Shown piece after piece: positions 1-8,703 of a stretch of 37,955 bases of DNA. The notes under the pieces are model-generated. The model worked only from the letters and a program-made list of their open reading frames with translations, was not told where the DNA came from and did not search any database. A program made the translations under genes and the position numbers. The number at the start of each line of letters is the position of its first letter. Positions within the stretch are counted from its first letter, which is position 1. Source of the stretch: Sphingomonadales bacterium (GTDB lineage Bacteria; Pseudomonadota; Alphaproteobacteria; Sphingomonadales; Sphingomonadaceae); assembly GCA_013791705.1 (NCBI GenBank), contig VMTF01000022.1, positions 1-37,955 of the forward strand, in the 5' to 3' direction.

Positions 1-40
1 CCCGGCCACCCATCGAGAATATTCTGAGTGGGTGGCCGGG
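1..40. repeat. Perfect 12-bp inverted repeat with a palindromic loop
   Basis: Bases 1-12 and 29-40 are exact reverse complements, giving a strong GC-rich stem. The 16-base loop itself contains the 10-base palindrome AGAATATTCT at 16-25. It lies 3' of pheA on that gene's strand and could act as a terminator or mRNA end for a transcript reading leftward out of the window. No U-tract is visible because the window starts here. Confidence 0.6.
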
Positions 41-49
41 CGGGGGAGC

Positions 50-180
50 GGGCTGGTGCCGCAAGGCAAGGCCGGAGGGCCTTTCCGCCCCAATCAAAAG
101 ATTCGGGCTGGCGCCGCAAGGCGAACCCGGAGGGGTTCGCCGGACCAATCAAAAAACTCAGCCGGTGCCGCTAGGCGCAC
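50..180. repeat. Three tandem ~55-bp repeats with covarying hairpins
   Basis: Units begin at about 50, 105 and 160. Each opens with a version of GGCTGGYGCCGCAAGGC, and the first two end with CCAATCAAAA. The first two units carry a hairpin between these blocks. Unit 1 has stem AAGGCC/GGCCTT (68-73 and 78-83). Unit 2 has stem GGCGAACCC/GGGTTCGCC (120-128 and 133-141). Both stems enclose the same loop, GGAG, which reads CTCC on the minus strand. The stem sequences differ but stay paired, while loop and flanks are conserved, so the fold appears selected. The third unit is truncated and lacks the hairpin. The block lies just downstream of the pheA stop, so it would be in the pheA 3' untranslated region. 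Confidence 0.65.
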
Positions 181-184
181 ACCC

Positions 185-1078
185 TCACCCCCGCGCGCGG
201 GCCTGAGGGTAGCAGCCGAGGACGCGCAGATCCTTGGAGTGGAACGCGAGCTCCTCAAGCGCCCGGTCGACCGCCGGTTCGCCCGGCGCGCCGACGATAT
301 CGGTGTAGAACCGGGTGGCGGCGAAGCTGGCGCCCTTCTGGTAGGATTCGAGCTTGGTGATGTTGACGCCGTTGGTGGCGAAGCCGCCGAGCGCCTTGTA
401 GAGCGCGGCGGGCACGCTGCGCACCTCGAACACCAGCGTGGTAATGGCCGGGCGGCCCTGCAGCGTCGCCGGATCGAGCGGGGCGCGGGCCAGCACGACG
501 AATCGGGTGGTGTTGTCGGCCGCGTCCTCGACGTGTTCCTCGATCACCTTCAGGCCATAAAGCTGCGCCGCCAGCTTTGGCGCGATCGCGCAGGCGGCGG
601 GGTCGCCCAGTTCCTTCACATAGGCCGCCGCGCCGGCCGTGTCCGCGTAGGACAGCGGCACGATGCCCCGTTCGCGCAGGAAATTGCGCGACTGGCCGAG
701 CGCCTGGGGGTGCGACCAGGCGGCGGTCCATGGCCCGTCGCTGCCGGCCATCAGGGCATGATGGATCGCCATGAAATATTCACCGACGATCGACAGCCCG
801 CTTTCCGGGAGCAGGAAATGAATGTCTGCGACCCGGCCATGCTGGGAATTTTCGATCGGGATGATCGCCCGGTCGGCCCGGCCTTCCTTCAGCGCGTCGA
901 GTGCATCCTCGAACGAAAAGCACGGCAGCGGCAGGCAATCGGGCGCATATTCGAGCGCCGCGCGGTGGGAATTGGCCCCCGGCGCGCCCTGAAAGGCCAT
1001 CGCGCGGGCCGGTTCGGCCGCGGCGGCGCGGGCCATTTCATCGACGAGGGCAAGCGCGGGTGCGGGATAGCTTTGCAT
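185..1078 (-). CDS. pheA: Prephenate dehydratase
   Basis: Converts prephenate to phenylpyruvate in phenylalanine synthesis, in the cytoplasm. The 297-residue protein is a monofunctional dehydratase with no chorismate mutase domain, the usual form in alphaproteobacteria. The substrate-binding type II fold spans roughly residues 25-200, with PIENS at about 74-78 and the catalytic TRF motif at 191-193. A C-terminal ACT domain (about 213-290) should give feedback control by phenylalanine; its LESYQ segment corresponds to the family's ESRP-type effector site. The ATG at 1078 gives the expected length. The gene is divergent from the cytochrome c gene across 187 bp, and its 3' end runs into the hairpin repeats at 1-180. 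Confidence 0.95.
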   Translation of the reverse strand: MQSYPAPALALVDEMARAAAAEPARAMAFQGAPGANSHRAALEYAPDCLPLPCFSFEDALDALKEGRADRAIIPIENSQHGRVADIHFLLPESGLSIVGEYFMAIHHALMAGSDGPWTAAWSHPQALGQSRNFLRERGIVPLSYADTAGAAAYVKELGDPAACAIAPKLAAQLYGLKVIEEHVEDAADNTTRFVVLARAPLDPATLQGRPAITTLVFEVRSVPAALYKALGGFATNGVNITKLESYQKGASFAATRFYTDIVGAPGEPAVDRALEELAFHSKDLRVLGCYPQARARG

Positions 1079-1265
1079 GGTGGGCGGCGCTTACGCACGA
1101 AGCCCGATGGCCCGCAAGAGGATTAATGAATCGGCGTCCGCGCAGATCGATCGACACGAGCACGACATTCACGCCGCAAATGGCCCTTGCGCTCGGCCAT
1201 GTGGCTCACTAGAGCGCCGGACGGACGCCAAGAGCAATTCTTCGGGGCAATTCTTCGGGGCATTC

Positions 1266-1940
1266 ATGCACGATCGTAACAATACCATTGCTGGCTGGGC
1301 ACTGTTTTCCGGCATTGTCGCGCTGGGCCTTGGCTCTCTCAGTGCACATTATTTCCTCGCGGATAAGCCCGAGCGGCCCGAAACCATGGGCTACGCGATC
1401 GAAGGCGTGGTTTCGACCGAGGACGGCGCCGAGGCCGAGGAGGGCATCGAAGCCCGTCTCGCCAAGGGTGATCCGGCCAAGGGCGAGGCTGTTTTCAAGA
1501 AGTGCCAGTCGTGCCACACCGTCAATTCGGGCGGCGCCAACGGAATCGGTCCGAACGTCTATGGCGTGGTGGGCGAAGCCATCGCCGCCGGTCGCGGCGG
1601 ATTTGCCTTCTCGGACGACCTCAAGAAGCATGGCGGCAAGTGGGACTGGGCGACGCTCGATGCGTGGCTGAAGAACCCGAAGGCTTTCGCCGCCGGCACC
1701 AAGATGACCTTTGCCGGCCTGTCCAACCCGATGGACCGGGCCAACATCATTCTCTATCTCAACCAGCAGGGCGCCAAGCTGCCGCTTCCGGCGGTGCCTG
1801 AAGCGCCGGCCGGCGAATCGGCTGCCGCCGCTGACGCGCCAGCCGGGGCCGAAGGCGAGCCCGCCACTGCCCCCGCCACTGCCGAAGGCGCCGATGTTGC
1901 CAAGGGCGACGCTGCGGCCGCAGAGCCCGAAAAGAAATAA
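1266..1940 (+). CDS. Membrane-anchored cytochrome c (CycM/c552-like)
   Basis: A 224-residue c-type cytochrome that should carry electrons between the bc1 complex and a terminal oxidase from the periplasmic face of the membrane. Residues 7-30 form an uncleaved hydrophobic anchor. The haem site is C80-Q-S-C83-H84, and the likely axial methionine is M147 in GTKMTFAG, the class I pattern. A C-terminal tail of about 50 residues, rich in Ala, Pro and Glu, follows the haem domain and is probably disordered. I chose the ATG at 1266 because the residues upstream in frame look non-coding and the anchor begins right after it. A clear terminator follows at 1969-1995. Confidence 0.88.
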   Translation: MHDRNNTIAGWALFSGIVALGLGSLSAHYFLADKPERPETMGYAIEGVVSTEDGAEAEEGIEARLAKGDPAKGEAVFKKCQSCHTVNSGGANGIGPNVYGVVGEAIAAGRGGFAFSDDLKKHGGKWDWATLDAWLKNPKAFAAGTKMTFAGLSNPMDRANIILYLNQQGAKLPLPAVPEAPAGESAAAADAPAGAEGEPATAPATAEGADVAKGDAAAAEPEKK

Positions 1941-1968
1941 CCAGCTTTCTCCGACGGGAGATCGAGGA

Positions 1969-1995
1969 GGGCGGGGCGCAAGCTCCGCCCTTTTT
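1969..1995 (+). terminator. Rho-independent terminator after the cytochrome c gene
   Basis: A 9-bp stem GGGCGGGGC/GCTCCGCCC (1969-1977 and 1982-1990, one G-U pair) encloses a GCAA tetraloop. It is followed directly by TTTTT at 1991-1995. This is the best-formed intrinsic terminator in the window. Confidence 0.85.
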
Positions 1996-2106
1996 CGGTT
2001 TGCGCACCTGATCTTTGGCCCCGATCCGGGGCGCTCGCCCGGAAGGCTTGTCGGCAGCGGGCGCTTGCGGCACCATCCGCTCGGGAGCCGAGTGGGAGGG
2101 ACTGAT

Positions 2107-2889
2107 ATGAGCATGGGCAAACAGGCTCAGGTCGCGCCGATGACGGTCGCGCGCGATCTTCGACCAAGCGATCTGCGCGCCGCACTGGCAGCGGGCTGGG
2201 GCGACTTCATCGCCTGTCCGGGGTTCGGGCTGTTTTTCGCGGCGATCTATGTGGTCGCGGGGATGTTTCTCTATTTTGCCCTGTTCACCCGGGGCGAGAT
2301 TGCCTGGCTGTTCCCGGCAGCGGCAGGGTTTCCCATTCTCGCGCCGTTTTCGGCGGTGGGGCTTTATGAAGTGAGCCGCCGCCGGGAGGCGGGCCTGCCG
2401 ATGAGCTGGGGCGCGATCCTCGGCGCATCGCGCGGACACGGCGACGGGCAGATCCTGAGCATGGGCGTGATCCTGTTTGTGGCCTTCGGCTTCTGGCTGA
2501 TGCTCGCCCACGGCATTTTCGCGGTCTTCATGGCGGAATCCGGCATGGGCGCGGAATCGCTCGCACTGTTCTACACTCGGGCAGGCATCATGATGCTGCT
2601 GGTCGGCGGGATCGTCGGCGCGCTGATGGCGCTGGCGTTCTATGCGATTACGGTCGTCAGCCTGCCGCTGCTGGTCGATCGCGAGGTCGATTTCGTTACG
2701 GCCATCATCGTGAGCCTGGGCACCGTGCGCTCCAACACGCGCGTGCTGCTGACCTGGGCCGGGCTGATCGCGGGTTCGCTGTTTATCGCCATGTTGCCGT
2801 TTTTTCTGGGAATTCTGGTCGTGCTGCCGGTGCTAGGCCACGCCACATGGCACTTGTATCGCCGCGCGGTGAGCCCGCCGGACGCCTAG
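2107..2889 (+). CDS. DUF2189 family integral membrane protein
   Basis: A 260-residue polytopic membrane protein of unknown function. After a short cytoplasmic N-terminus it has about six hydrophobic segments, at roughly residues 38-60, 65-85, 118-140, 150-180, 183-200 and 215-245. The layout matches the DUF2189 family common in alphaproteobacteria. The ATG at 2107 has a purine-rich ribosome site (GGGAGGG) just upstream. It is convergent with rlmE, and the two stop codons overlap inside one CTAG at 2886-2889. I know of no biochemical role for the family. Confidence 0.8.
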   Translation: MSMGKQAQVAPMTVARDLRPSDLRAALAAGWGDFIACPGFGLFFAAIYVVAGMFLYFALFTRGEIAWLFPAAAGFPILAPFSAVGLYEVSRRREAGLPMSWGAILGASRGHGDGQILSMGVILFVAFGFWLMLAHGIFAVFMAESGMGAESLALFYTRAGIMMLLVGGIVGALMALAFYAITVVSLPLLVDREVDFVTAIIVSLGTVRSNTRVLLTWAGLIAGSLFIAMLPFFLGILVVLPVLGHATWHLYRRAVSPPDA

Positions 2890-3560
2890 TCCGCTTCGGG
2901 CCGCCCCTTGAAGCCTTGCGCGATCACGTACCACTCGGACGAATCCTTGCGGCTGGCGGGCGGCTTGGCGTGCTTCACCGTGGTGAAGTTGTGCTTGAGC
3001 AGGGTGAGCAGTTCGGCATCGGTGCCGCCGGCGAATACTTTGGCGACAAACGCCCCGCCCGGCGCGAGGCTGCTGATCGCGAAGTCCACCGCCGTTTCGA
3101 CCAGGCCCATGGTCCGCAAGTGATCGGTCTGCTTGTGGCCGACGGTGTTGGAGGCCATGTCGGACAGGACCAGATCGGGCGGCCCATCGAGCGCGCCTTC
3201 CAGGGCGGCCGGGGCTTCGTCGGCCATGAAATCCATCTGGAAAATGGTGACGCCTTCGATCGGTTCGGTCGGCAGCAGATCGATCCCGACCACTTTGGCG
3301 GCGGGGGCCTTCTGGCGCACCACCTGGCTCCACCCGCCCGGAGCGATGCCGAGATCGACCACGCGCTTGGCGCCGCGCAGGAGATTGAACTTTTCGTCGA
3401 GCCCGGTCAGCTTGTAGGCGGCGCGGCTGCGATAGCCATCGGCGCGGGCCTGCTTGACGTAGGGATCGTTGAGCTGGCGGGTGAGCCAGCGGGCCGAACT
3501 GGCGGTGCGGTTCTTCGCGGTCTTCAGGCGCTCGCCGGGATCGCGGCCCGAGCGGCTCAT
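2886..3560 (-). CDS. rlmE: 23S rRNA (uridine-2'-O)-methyltransferase RlmE
   Basis: Methylates the 2'-OH of U2552 in the A-loop of 23S rRNA using S-adenosylmethionine, late in 50S subunit assembly (FtsJ/RrmJ family). The 224-residue protein has the SAM motif DLGIAPGGWSQ at 69-79 and the complete catalytic tetrad K50, D134, K174 and E209 in the expected spacing. The basic N-terminal extension is typical of alphaproteobacterial members. The start codon overlaps the end of the upstream ppx gene by 4 bp (ATGA), so the two are probably translationally coupled. This ppx-rlmE order is common in related genomes. Confidence 0.95.
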   Translation of the reverse strand: MSRSGRDPGERLKTAKNRTASSARWLTRQLNDPYVKQARADGYRSRAAYKLTGLDEKFNLLRGAKRVVDLGIAPGGWSQVVRQKAPAAKVVGIDLLPTEPIEGVTIFQMDFMADEAPAALEGALDGPPDLVLSDMASNTVGHKQTDHLRTMGLVETAVDFAISSLAPGGAFVAKVFAGGTDAELLTLLKHNFTTVKHAKPPASRKDSSEWYVIAQGFKGRPEAD

Positions 3561-4867
3561 CGCCGGGCCTGCCGCAGCGGGGCCGCCGGCGCGAGGCCTG
3601 CCGCCTTGCGGAGTGCCGCCTGAGCCGCCTCGCCCTTGCCGCCGGCCGCCATCAGGCTGCGCAGGATGCCTTCGCGGATACCGCGATCGGCCACGCCAAG
3701 GCGCTTGGCCGGCCAGATATCGAGAATCGATTCGAGGATCGCGCAGCCGGCGATGACAAGATCGGCGCGTTCCTTGCCGATGCAGGGCAGCGACCGCCGT
3801 TCTTCCGGGGACAGCCCGGCCAGGCGCAGGCTGATCTCGCGCATCGCTTCGGCCGGGACGATCAGGCCATCGACCGCGCCGCGATCATATTGCGGCAATT
3901 CGAGGTGGAGGCTGGCGAGCGTGGTGACCGTGCCCGAGGTGCCGAGCAGGCGCAGGCTGCCGCAGGGGCCACTCGCGCCGAAATCGGCCCCGATTCGCCG
4001 CGCGAAGGGCGCGAACGATTCGTCCACCAACCGGCGCATCTGCCCGTAGCGCGCGGCGCGCGCGGCCGGCCCATCGCCTTCATCGCCGCAGGTTTCGGTC
4101 AGCGAGACGACGCCCCAGGGGACCGACTGCCAATCGAGGATGCGCGGCACGGCCGGCCCGTTCTCGATCAGCACCAGTTCGGTCGAACCACCGCCGATGT
4201 CGAAGATCATGGCCGGGCCTTCGCCCTGTTCGAGCAGGATGTGGCAGCCGAGCACGGCAAGGCGCGCTTCTTCTTCCGCGCTGATCACATTGAGCGCGAT
4301 CCCGGTTTCGCGGCGCACGCGTTCGATGAATTCGGCGCCGTTGGTGGCGCGGCGACAGGCCTCGGTCGCGACCGAGCGGGCAAGGTGGACGTTGCGGCGG
4401 CAGAGCTTGTCGGCGCAGACCTTGAGCGCGCCGAGCGTGCGCTCCATCGCGGCGTCGCTCAGCCGCCCGGTCTGGGCGAGCCCTTCGCCGAGCCGCACGA
4501 CACGGCTGAAGGCATCGACCACGACCAGGTTTTCGCCCGAGGGCCGCGCGATCAGCAGGCGGCAGTTGTTGGTGCCAAGATCGATCGCGGCATAGGATTG
4601 CCGGTAGGGGGCCTGCCGATCGGGGGCCTGCCGATGTGAACCCGCCTGTTGCGGGGCCGATTGTTGCGGTTCGGCGTGCGGCTTCGCGCCGGCGGCGACG
4701 CCTGCCGCAGAACGCTGCTCTGGTTGGCCGCCGGACTTCTGCGATGGCGCTGCGGCAGCGGACTTGCCGGAACCGGGCTCCGGGGCGCAGTCCCCCGGAT
4801 CGATCCCTGCGTTGGTGGCGTCCGTGCCAGCGTTTGCACGCAATGCCGGCGGAATTGGTTCCGCCAT
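3557..4867 (-). CDS. ppx: Ppx/GppA phosphatase
   Basis: Member of the Ppx/GppA family, which removes phosphate from polyphosphate or from the alarmone pppGpp; sequence alone does not separate these roles. The actin-like ATPase fold starts at about residue 92, with the phosphate-1 loop DLGTNNCRLL (96-105) and the phosphate-2 loop FDIGGGSTELV further on. The protein lacks the long C-terminal HD-like domain of E. coli Ppx, as is usual in this group. The first roughly 90 residues from the ATG at 4867 form a low-complexity tail rich in Gln, Ala, Pro and Arg. This is either a genuine disordered extension or the result of calling the start too early; a later start near the fold is possible. It overlaps rlmE by 4 bp. 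Confidence 0.88.
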   Translation of the reverse strand: MAEPIPPALRANAGTDATNAGIDPGDCAPEPGSGKSAAAAPSQKSGGQPEQRSAAGVAAGAKPHAEPQQSAPQQAGSHRQAPDRQAPYRQSYAAIDLGTNNCRLLIARPSGENLVVVDAFSRVVRLGEGLAQTGRLSDAAMERTLGALKVCADKLCRRNVHLARSVATEACRRATNGAEFIERVRRETGIALNVISAEEEARLAVLGCHILLEQGEGPAMIFDIGGGSTELVLIENGPAVPRILDWQSVPWGVVSLTETCGDEGDGPAARAARYGQMRRLVDESFAPFARRIGADFGASGPCGSLRLLGTSGTVTTLASLHLELPQYDRGAVDGLIVPAEAMREISLRLAGLSPEERRSLPCIGKERADLVIAGCAILESILDIWPAKRLGVADRGIREGILRSLMAAGGKGEAAQAALRKAAGLAPAAPLRQARR

Positions 4868-4979
4868 GTTACTTTACTCGAATTCACAAGCCCGCCGAAA
4901 TCGCCGGGTACCTGACGCAGTGTTAGCTGCGGCAGGCCGCGACGGCAAGGGCAGCCCCGATGGCGGGGGAAGGCGGCGA

Positions 4980-5015
4980 GAACCCGGCCGCGAACCGGGC
5001 CGCGAACCGGGCAAT
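4980..5015. repeat. Tandem 12-bp repeats upstream of the LOV regulator
   Basis: Three consecutive copies based on GAACCGGGCCGC lie at 4980-4991 (one transposed base), 4992-5003 (exact) and 5004-5015 (diverged end). They sit in the 219-bp gap between the divergent ppx and LOV-HTH genes. A 12-bp period is close to one helical turn, so they could be repeated sites for a regulator, possibly the LOV protein itself. They could also be simple slippage. Confidence 0.5.
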
Positions 5016-5086
5016 GTGTTGCGCGCTCTTGCCAAACGTGACCTAACGGACATGTTGCGCCGGACCCGAACAACTGGCCCACCCAA

Positions 5087-5680
5087 ATGATGCCCTTGCC
5101 CGAAATGCTCGAAAAGAGCGCCATCGCCGCCGTGCTGAGCAATCCGCGCCTGCCCGACAACCCGATCATCGATTGCAACCGCGCGTTCGAGGAACTGACC
5201 GGCTATGCGCGGCGCGAGATTATCGGGCGCAACTGCCGCTTCCTGTCCGGCCCCGCGACCGAGCCGTGGCTGACCGAGACGCTGCGGGGCGGCATCCGGC
5301 GGCGCCAGCCGGTGATGGTGGAGATCACCAATTACCGCAAGGACGGCTCCATGTTCCGCAATGCGGTGATGGTCGCGCCGATCTTCGACGACGCCGGCGA
5401 GCTGCTCTATTTCCTCGGCTCGCAGGTGATCGTGCCCGACGAGCAGGCGCGCGCCCAGGATGCCCGGCGCAAGGCCGCGCACGAGCAGGTCGTCTCGCTC
5501 AGCGCCCGCCAACGCGCGGTGCTGGTGCAGATGGCGGGCGGCAAGCTCAACAAGCAGATCGCGTGGGAGCTGGGCCTGTCCGAGCGGACCGTGAAGATGC
5601 ACCGCAGCGCCGTGCTCAAGGCGCTGGGCGTGCGGACCACGGCCGACGCGATCCGCGTGGCGATCGAAGCCGGATACTGA
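5087..5680 (+). CDS. Blue-light LOV-LuxR transcription factor (EL222-like)
   Basis: A 197-residue one-component photoreceptor: LOV domain at about 8-110, short linker, then a LuxR-type helix-turn-helix at about 137-190. The LOV hallmark is intact: GRNCRFLSG with photoactive cysteine C50, which forms the flavin adduct under blue light. The FMN contacts N82 and N92 (in the NYRKDG to FRN stretch) and Q103 (in GSQ) are also present. The architecture matches EL222 of Erythrobacter litoralis, where light releases the HTH from the LOV sheet and allows dimerisation on DNA. By analogy this should be a light-activated DNA-binding protein. Targets are unknown. It is transcribed away from ppx and is not in an obvious operon. 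The start could be either of two adjacent ATGs (5087 or 5090). Confidence 0.92.
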   Translation: MMPLPEMLEKSAIAAVLSNPRLPDNPIIDCNRAFEELTGYARREIIGRNCRFLSGPATEPWLTETLRGGIRRRQPVMVEITNYRKDGSMFRNAVMVAPIFDDAGELLYFLGSQVIVPDEQARAQDARRKAAHEQVVSLSARQRAVLVQMAGGKLNKQIAWELGLSERTVKMHRSAVLKALGVRTTADAIRVAIEAGY

Positions 5681-5733
5681 CGGAGGCGCGAGGCGCCTTG
5701 CAGCGCCTTGCAGCGCCATGCGGCCCGCCGGCC

Positions 5734-6483
5734 TTACCCGGCGGTGGCGCCGCCATCGGCAGTGAGCACCGCGCCATGAATGGCCGAGGCCCGGTCCGAC
5801 GCGACGAACACCACCGCCGCCGCGACTTCGGCCGGTTCATTGGGCGCGCGCTGGCCGCCGTAGCGCTCGATCTTGGCGAAATCGATGCCATCGGGCATCG
5901 GGATGCCCTGGCCGATTTCGGTCGCCATCGTGCCGGGGCAGACTGCGTTGATCCGGATCGGCGCTTCCATGTATTCCATCGCCATGCTGAGCGTCATCTG
6001 GACAAGGCCCGCCTTCGACATCGAATAGGGCACGATATAGGGCGTGCCGATCTTCGCGCTCTGCGAGGCCACGTTCACGATATTGCCGTGCGCGGCGATG
6101 ATGTGCGGCAGGGCCGCCTGGCTGAAGAAGAACGCCGCATCCATGTTGACCGCGAGCACGCGCCGGTATTCTTCTTCCGGCACGTCGATCAGGTGATTGA
6201 AGCGGACGATCCCGGCCGCGTTGATCAGGATATCGAGGCGGCCATAGTGCGCGACCGCCGCCGCCACCGCATCGAAGCAACTGGCGCGCTCGGCAATGTC
6301 GGCGACATGGGCGTGGACGGTCGCACCGCCGGCGGCCAGTTCCGCGCGGGTTTCCTCAAGCCGGTCGGCCAGCACATCGACGAGGAACAGCGCGACGCCA
6401 TCGGCGGCGAGCCCTGCGGCCACGGCCTTGCCCAGTCCCCTGGCGCTGCCGGTTACCAGCGCTACTTTTTGCTGCTCGGTCAT
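5734..6483 (-). CDS. Short-chain dehydrogenase/reductase, second in P450 operon
   Basis: A 249-residue classical SDR that should oxidise or reduce a hydroxyl/carbonyl with a nicotinamide cofactor. It has the TGSARGLGK cofactor loop, the NAAG motif, a catalytic Ser after NVAS, and YSMSK as the Tyr-x-x-x-Lys pair. An aspartate at the end of the second strand (FLVDV) favours NAD(H) over NADP(H). The start ATG at 6483 overlaps the stop of the preceding SDR (ATGA), showing an operon. The two SDRs are paralogues of similar length and probably arose by duplication, perhaps acting on successive or stereoisomeric alcohols made by the P450. Confidence 0.9.
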   Translation of the reverse strand: MTEQQKVALVTGSARGLGKAVAAGLAADGVALFLVDVLADRLEETRAELAAGGATVHAHVADIAERASCFDAVAAAVAHYGRLDILINAAGIVRFNHLIDVPEEEYRRVLAVNMDAAFFFSQAALPHIIAAHGNIVNVASQSAKIGTPYIVPYSMSKAGLVQMTLSMAMEYMEAPIRINAVCPGTMATEIGQGIPMPDGIDFAKIERYGGQRAPNEPAEVAAAVVFVASDRASAIHGAVLTADGGATAG

Positions 6484-7226
6484 CCTGCGGTAATCCCTCC
6501 GTCTGCGGTCCAGATCGCGCCGTGCACGGCGGAAGCGGCGGCGGAAGCGAGGAAGCCGACCACTTCGGCGACTTCCATGGCTTCCGCAGCGGGGCGTTGG
6601 CCCGCATAGCGGGCCATCTTCTCGGGCTGCATGGTCGGCTGAAACACGAGGTCGGCGCCGATTTCGGTGTTCATCGGCCCCGGGCAGACCGCGTTGACGC
6701 GAATGGGTGCGTCCACATATTCGACCGCCAGCGTCTTGGTCATGCTGATCAGCGCGGCCTTGGTGGCGGCATAGGGCAGCGTGTAGGGCGTGCCGCGCAG
6801 GCCGTTGCTGGAGGCGATGTTGACGATGTTGCCGGCCACTGCGATCAGGTGCGGCAGCGCGGCCTGGGTCATGAAGAACGGGCCGGACAGGTTGACGCCG
6901 AGGATGCGGTCCCATTCCGCCTGCGGCACCTGATCGGCATGGTTGAACCGGACGATGCCGGCGCAGTTCACGAGCACATCGAGCCGGCCGAACGCCGCGA
7001 TGCAGTCCGCGACGGCGGCGAAGGCATCGTCGTGCAGCGAAACGTCGGTCTTGCGGGTGAAGACGGTGAAGCCCTTGCCCCCGAATTCCTCGGCCGTTTC
7101 CGCCAGCCGTTCGTCGAGGATATCCAGCAGGTACAGCCTGAACCCGTCGCGTCCGAGGACTTCGGCAATGTCCTTGCCCAGCCCCCGCGCGGCGCCGGTA
7201 ATCAGCGCCACCTTCTCATTCGCCAT
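6480..7226 (-). CDS. Short-chain dehydrogenase/reductase, first in P450 operon
   Basis: A 248-residue classical SDR. It carries TGAARGLGK near the N-terminus, NCAG, and the active-site YAATK. Aspartate in LLDI after the second strand suggests NAD(H) use. I chose the ATG at 7226 because AGGGAG lies 6 nt upstream; an adjacent ATG at 7229 and a GTG at 7244 are possible. It follows the P450 gene by 46 bp and overlaps the next SDR by 4 bp. A P450 followed by NAD-dependent SDRs is the expected logic for hydroxylating a terpenoid, steroid or similar substrate and oxidising the alcohol to a ketone. The substrate is not evident. Confidence 0.9.
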   Translation of the reverse strand: MANEKVALITGAARGLGKDIAEVLGRDGFRLYLLDILDERLAETAEEFGGKGFTVFTRKTDVSLHDDAFAAVADCIAAFGRLDVLVNCAGIVRFNHADQVPQAEWDRILGVNLSGPFFMTQAALPHLIAVAGNIVNIASSNGLRGTPYTLPYAATKAALISMTKTLAVEYVDAPIRVNAVCPGPMNTEIGADLVFQPTMQPEKMARYAGQRPAAEAMEVAEVVGFLASAAASAVHGAIWTADGGITAG

Positions 7227-7272
7227 CATCTTCTCCCTACTCACCCGTTGGCCGGACGTTGCATTGCGCCGG

Positions 7273-8502
7273 TCAGGCGATGTCCCATTCCAGCGGCAGT
7301 TCGCTTACGCCCCACACGCCCTGGACATGCCATTTCACTGCGGCACCTTCCGGAATGCGGAAATTGGGGCAACGCTTCAACCATTCTTCGAGCGTGATGC
7401 GGATTTCCTGCTTGGCAAGGTGGATGCCGAGGCAATTGTGGACCCCGCTGGCCAGTGTGAGATGGCGGCCCTTGCGCTGCGGATCGACCACGTCGGGACG
7501 ATCATAGTGCCGTGGGTCACGACTTGCGAGATAGGTGGGGACGACGATCCAGTCCCCCGCCTTCATCTTCACGCCGCCCAATTCCAGATCGCGGGCCACG
7601 GTCCGCCCGGTGTCGGTGACGCCATAGGCGCGCAGCAGATCGTCGACCGCGCCGGGGATGAGCGAGCCATCTTCGCGCAGGGCCTGCTGGAGCCCGGGAT
7701 CGCGCGCGAGGTGGCGGAAATGCCAGCCCAGGCTGGACGTTACGGTATCCAGCCCGCCGATGTAGAGCACCATGACCATGCCCATCACTTCGCCGTTGTC
7801 GAGCGGTCGGCCATCGACTTCGGCGTGGATGATGAGGTCGATCAGATCGTCTTGCCGGGGCGCACCGCGGCGCGCATCGATCGTCTCCTGCAGGTAATCC
7901 TTGATCGCGCGGATCGCCGCGACCCGCTCCATCACGTCGGGTGCACGCATGAAGCCATGCTCCCATTCCATGAATTGCCCCAGCATCTCGCGCGGCAATC
8001 CGATCAGATCGAGCGCGATGTAGCTTGGCAGCTTGCTGGCGAAATCGCCGATGAATTCGCAGCGGCCGGTGCCGGCGAACTTGTCGATCAGTTCGCCGCA
8101 GACCTGCCTGACCCGGTCTCCCAGCCGGGCGATCGCACTGGGCTGAAACCACGGCTGCAGCACCTTGCGATACATCATGTGGGCGGGCGGATCGATTTCG
8201 AGCGGATTGAGCACCCATTCCACATCCAGCAACTTGCTGACGGAATAGTTCTGCGAACTGATGAAGTCTTCGGCCCGGAGGAAAACTTCCTCGATCAGAT
8301 CATGGCGCGTGGGCACCCAGCCCGGCATCTCGCGGGAAGTGGCGCGCGCATAGATGATTTCCGGCCCGTCATAGAGCCGCGCGACCGACTTGTAGGGATC
8401 GTCCAGCTCCATCGCGAACTGATCGAGATCGTGGTCCCAGAACAGGTGTTCGGGAACGTGTTCGGGGCGAGTGGCCGGGTGGTCGATCACCGAATCTGCC
8501 AT
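7273..8502 (-). CDS. Cytochrome P450, CYP101-like, with altered core motifs
   Basis: A 409-residue soluble P450 monooxygenase. Overall pattern and the C-terminal end (LPLEWD) resemble P450cam and related bacterial terpene hydroxylases. The I-helix has GGLDT at 249-253, as in P450cam, with the acid-alcohol pair D252-T253. The haem thiolate is C357 in LASGVHNCLG. Two near-invariant elements differ: the K-helix ExxR is D288-L-L-R291, and the Cys-loop FGxGxHxC begins Leu-Ala. I checked both against the bases. No ferredoxin or reductase gene is adjacent, so it must borrow redox partners. It is the first gene of a P450-SDR-SDR operon, divergent from a TetR-family regulator that probably controls it. 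Confidence 0.9.
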   Translation of the reverse strand: MADSVIDHPATRPEHVPEHLFWDHDLDQFAMELDDPYKSVARLYDGPEIIYARATSREMPGWVPTRHDLIEEVFLRAEDFISSQNYSVSKLLDVEWVLNPLEIDPPAHMMYRKVLQPWFQPSAIARLGDRVRQVCGELIDKFAGTGRCEFIGDFASKLPSYIALDLIGLPREMLGQFMEWEHGFMRAPDVMERVAAIRAIKDYLQETIDARRGAPRQDDLIDLIIHAEVDGRPLDNGEVMGMVMVLYIGGLDTVTSSLGWHFRHLARDPGLQQALREDGSLIPGAVDDLLRAYGVTDTGRTVARDLELGGVKMKAGDWIVVPTYLASRDPRHYDRPDVVDPQRKGRHLTLASGVHNCLGIHLAKQEIRITLEEWLKRCPNFRIPEGAAVKWHVQGVWGVSELPLEWDIA

Positions 8503-8566
8503 GGCGCTGATCCTCTCGTGCGGGGTCGGGTCTGGTTTTTATATGGCCTTCAACTCCAATATAGTG

Positions 8567-8590
8567 GACACGGTGTCAAGAGGTTCTTGA
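8567..8590. promoter_or_regulatory. Overlapping palindromes in the P450/TetR divergent region
   Basis: Two dyads share a few bases: GACAC-G-GTGTC at 8567-8577 and TCAAGA-GGT-TCTTGA at 8576-8590. The second is perfect over 6-bp arms. They lie 65-90 bp upstream of the P450 start, in the 201-bp gap between the P450 gene and the TetR-family gene. Position and symmetry fit an operator for the TetR-family regulator acting on both promoters. This is an inference from position. Confidence 0.5.
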
Positions 8591-8703
8591 GGGTGCGGGT
8601 GACGCGGTGGGCAAGGCCGCGACTTGTCGTTTCGGGTGTCGTGCCTTAGGCCGTTTCGGATTGCGGCCGGGCTGGAGCGCGCAGTTTGGGGGTTTCGGGA
8701 TTG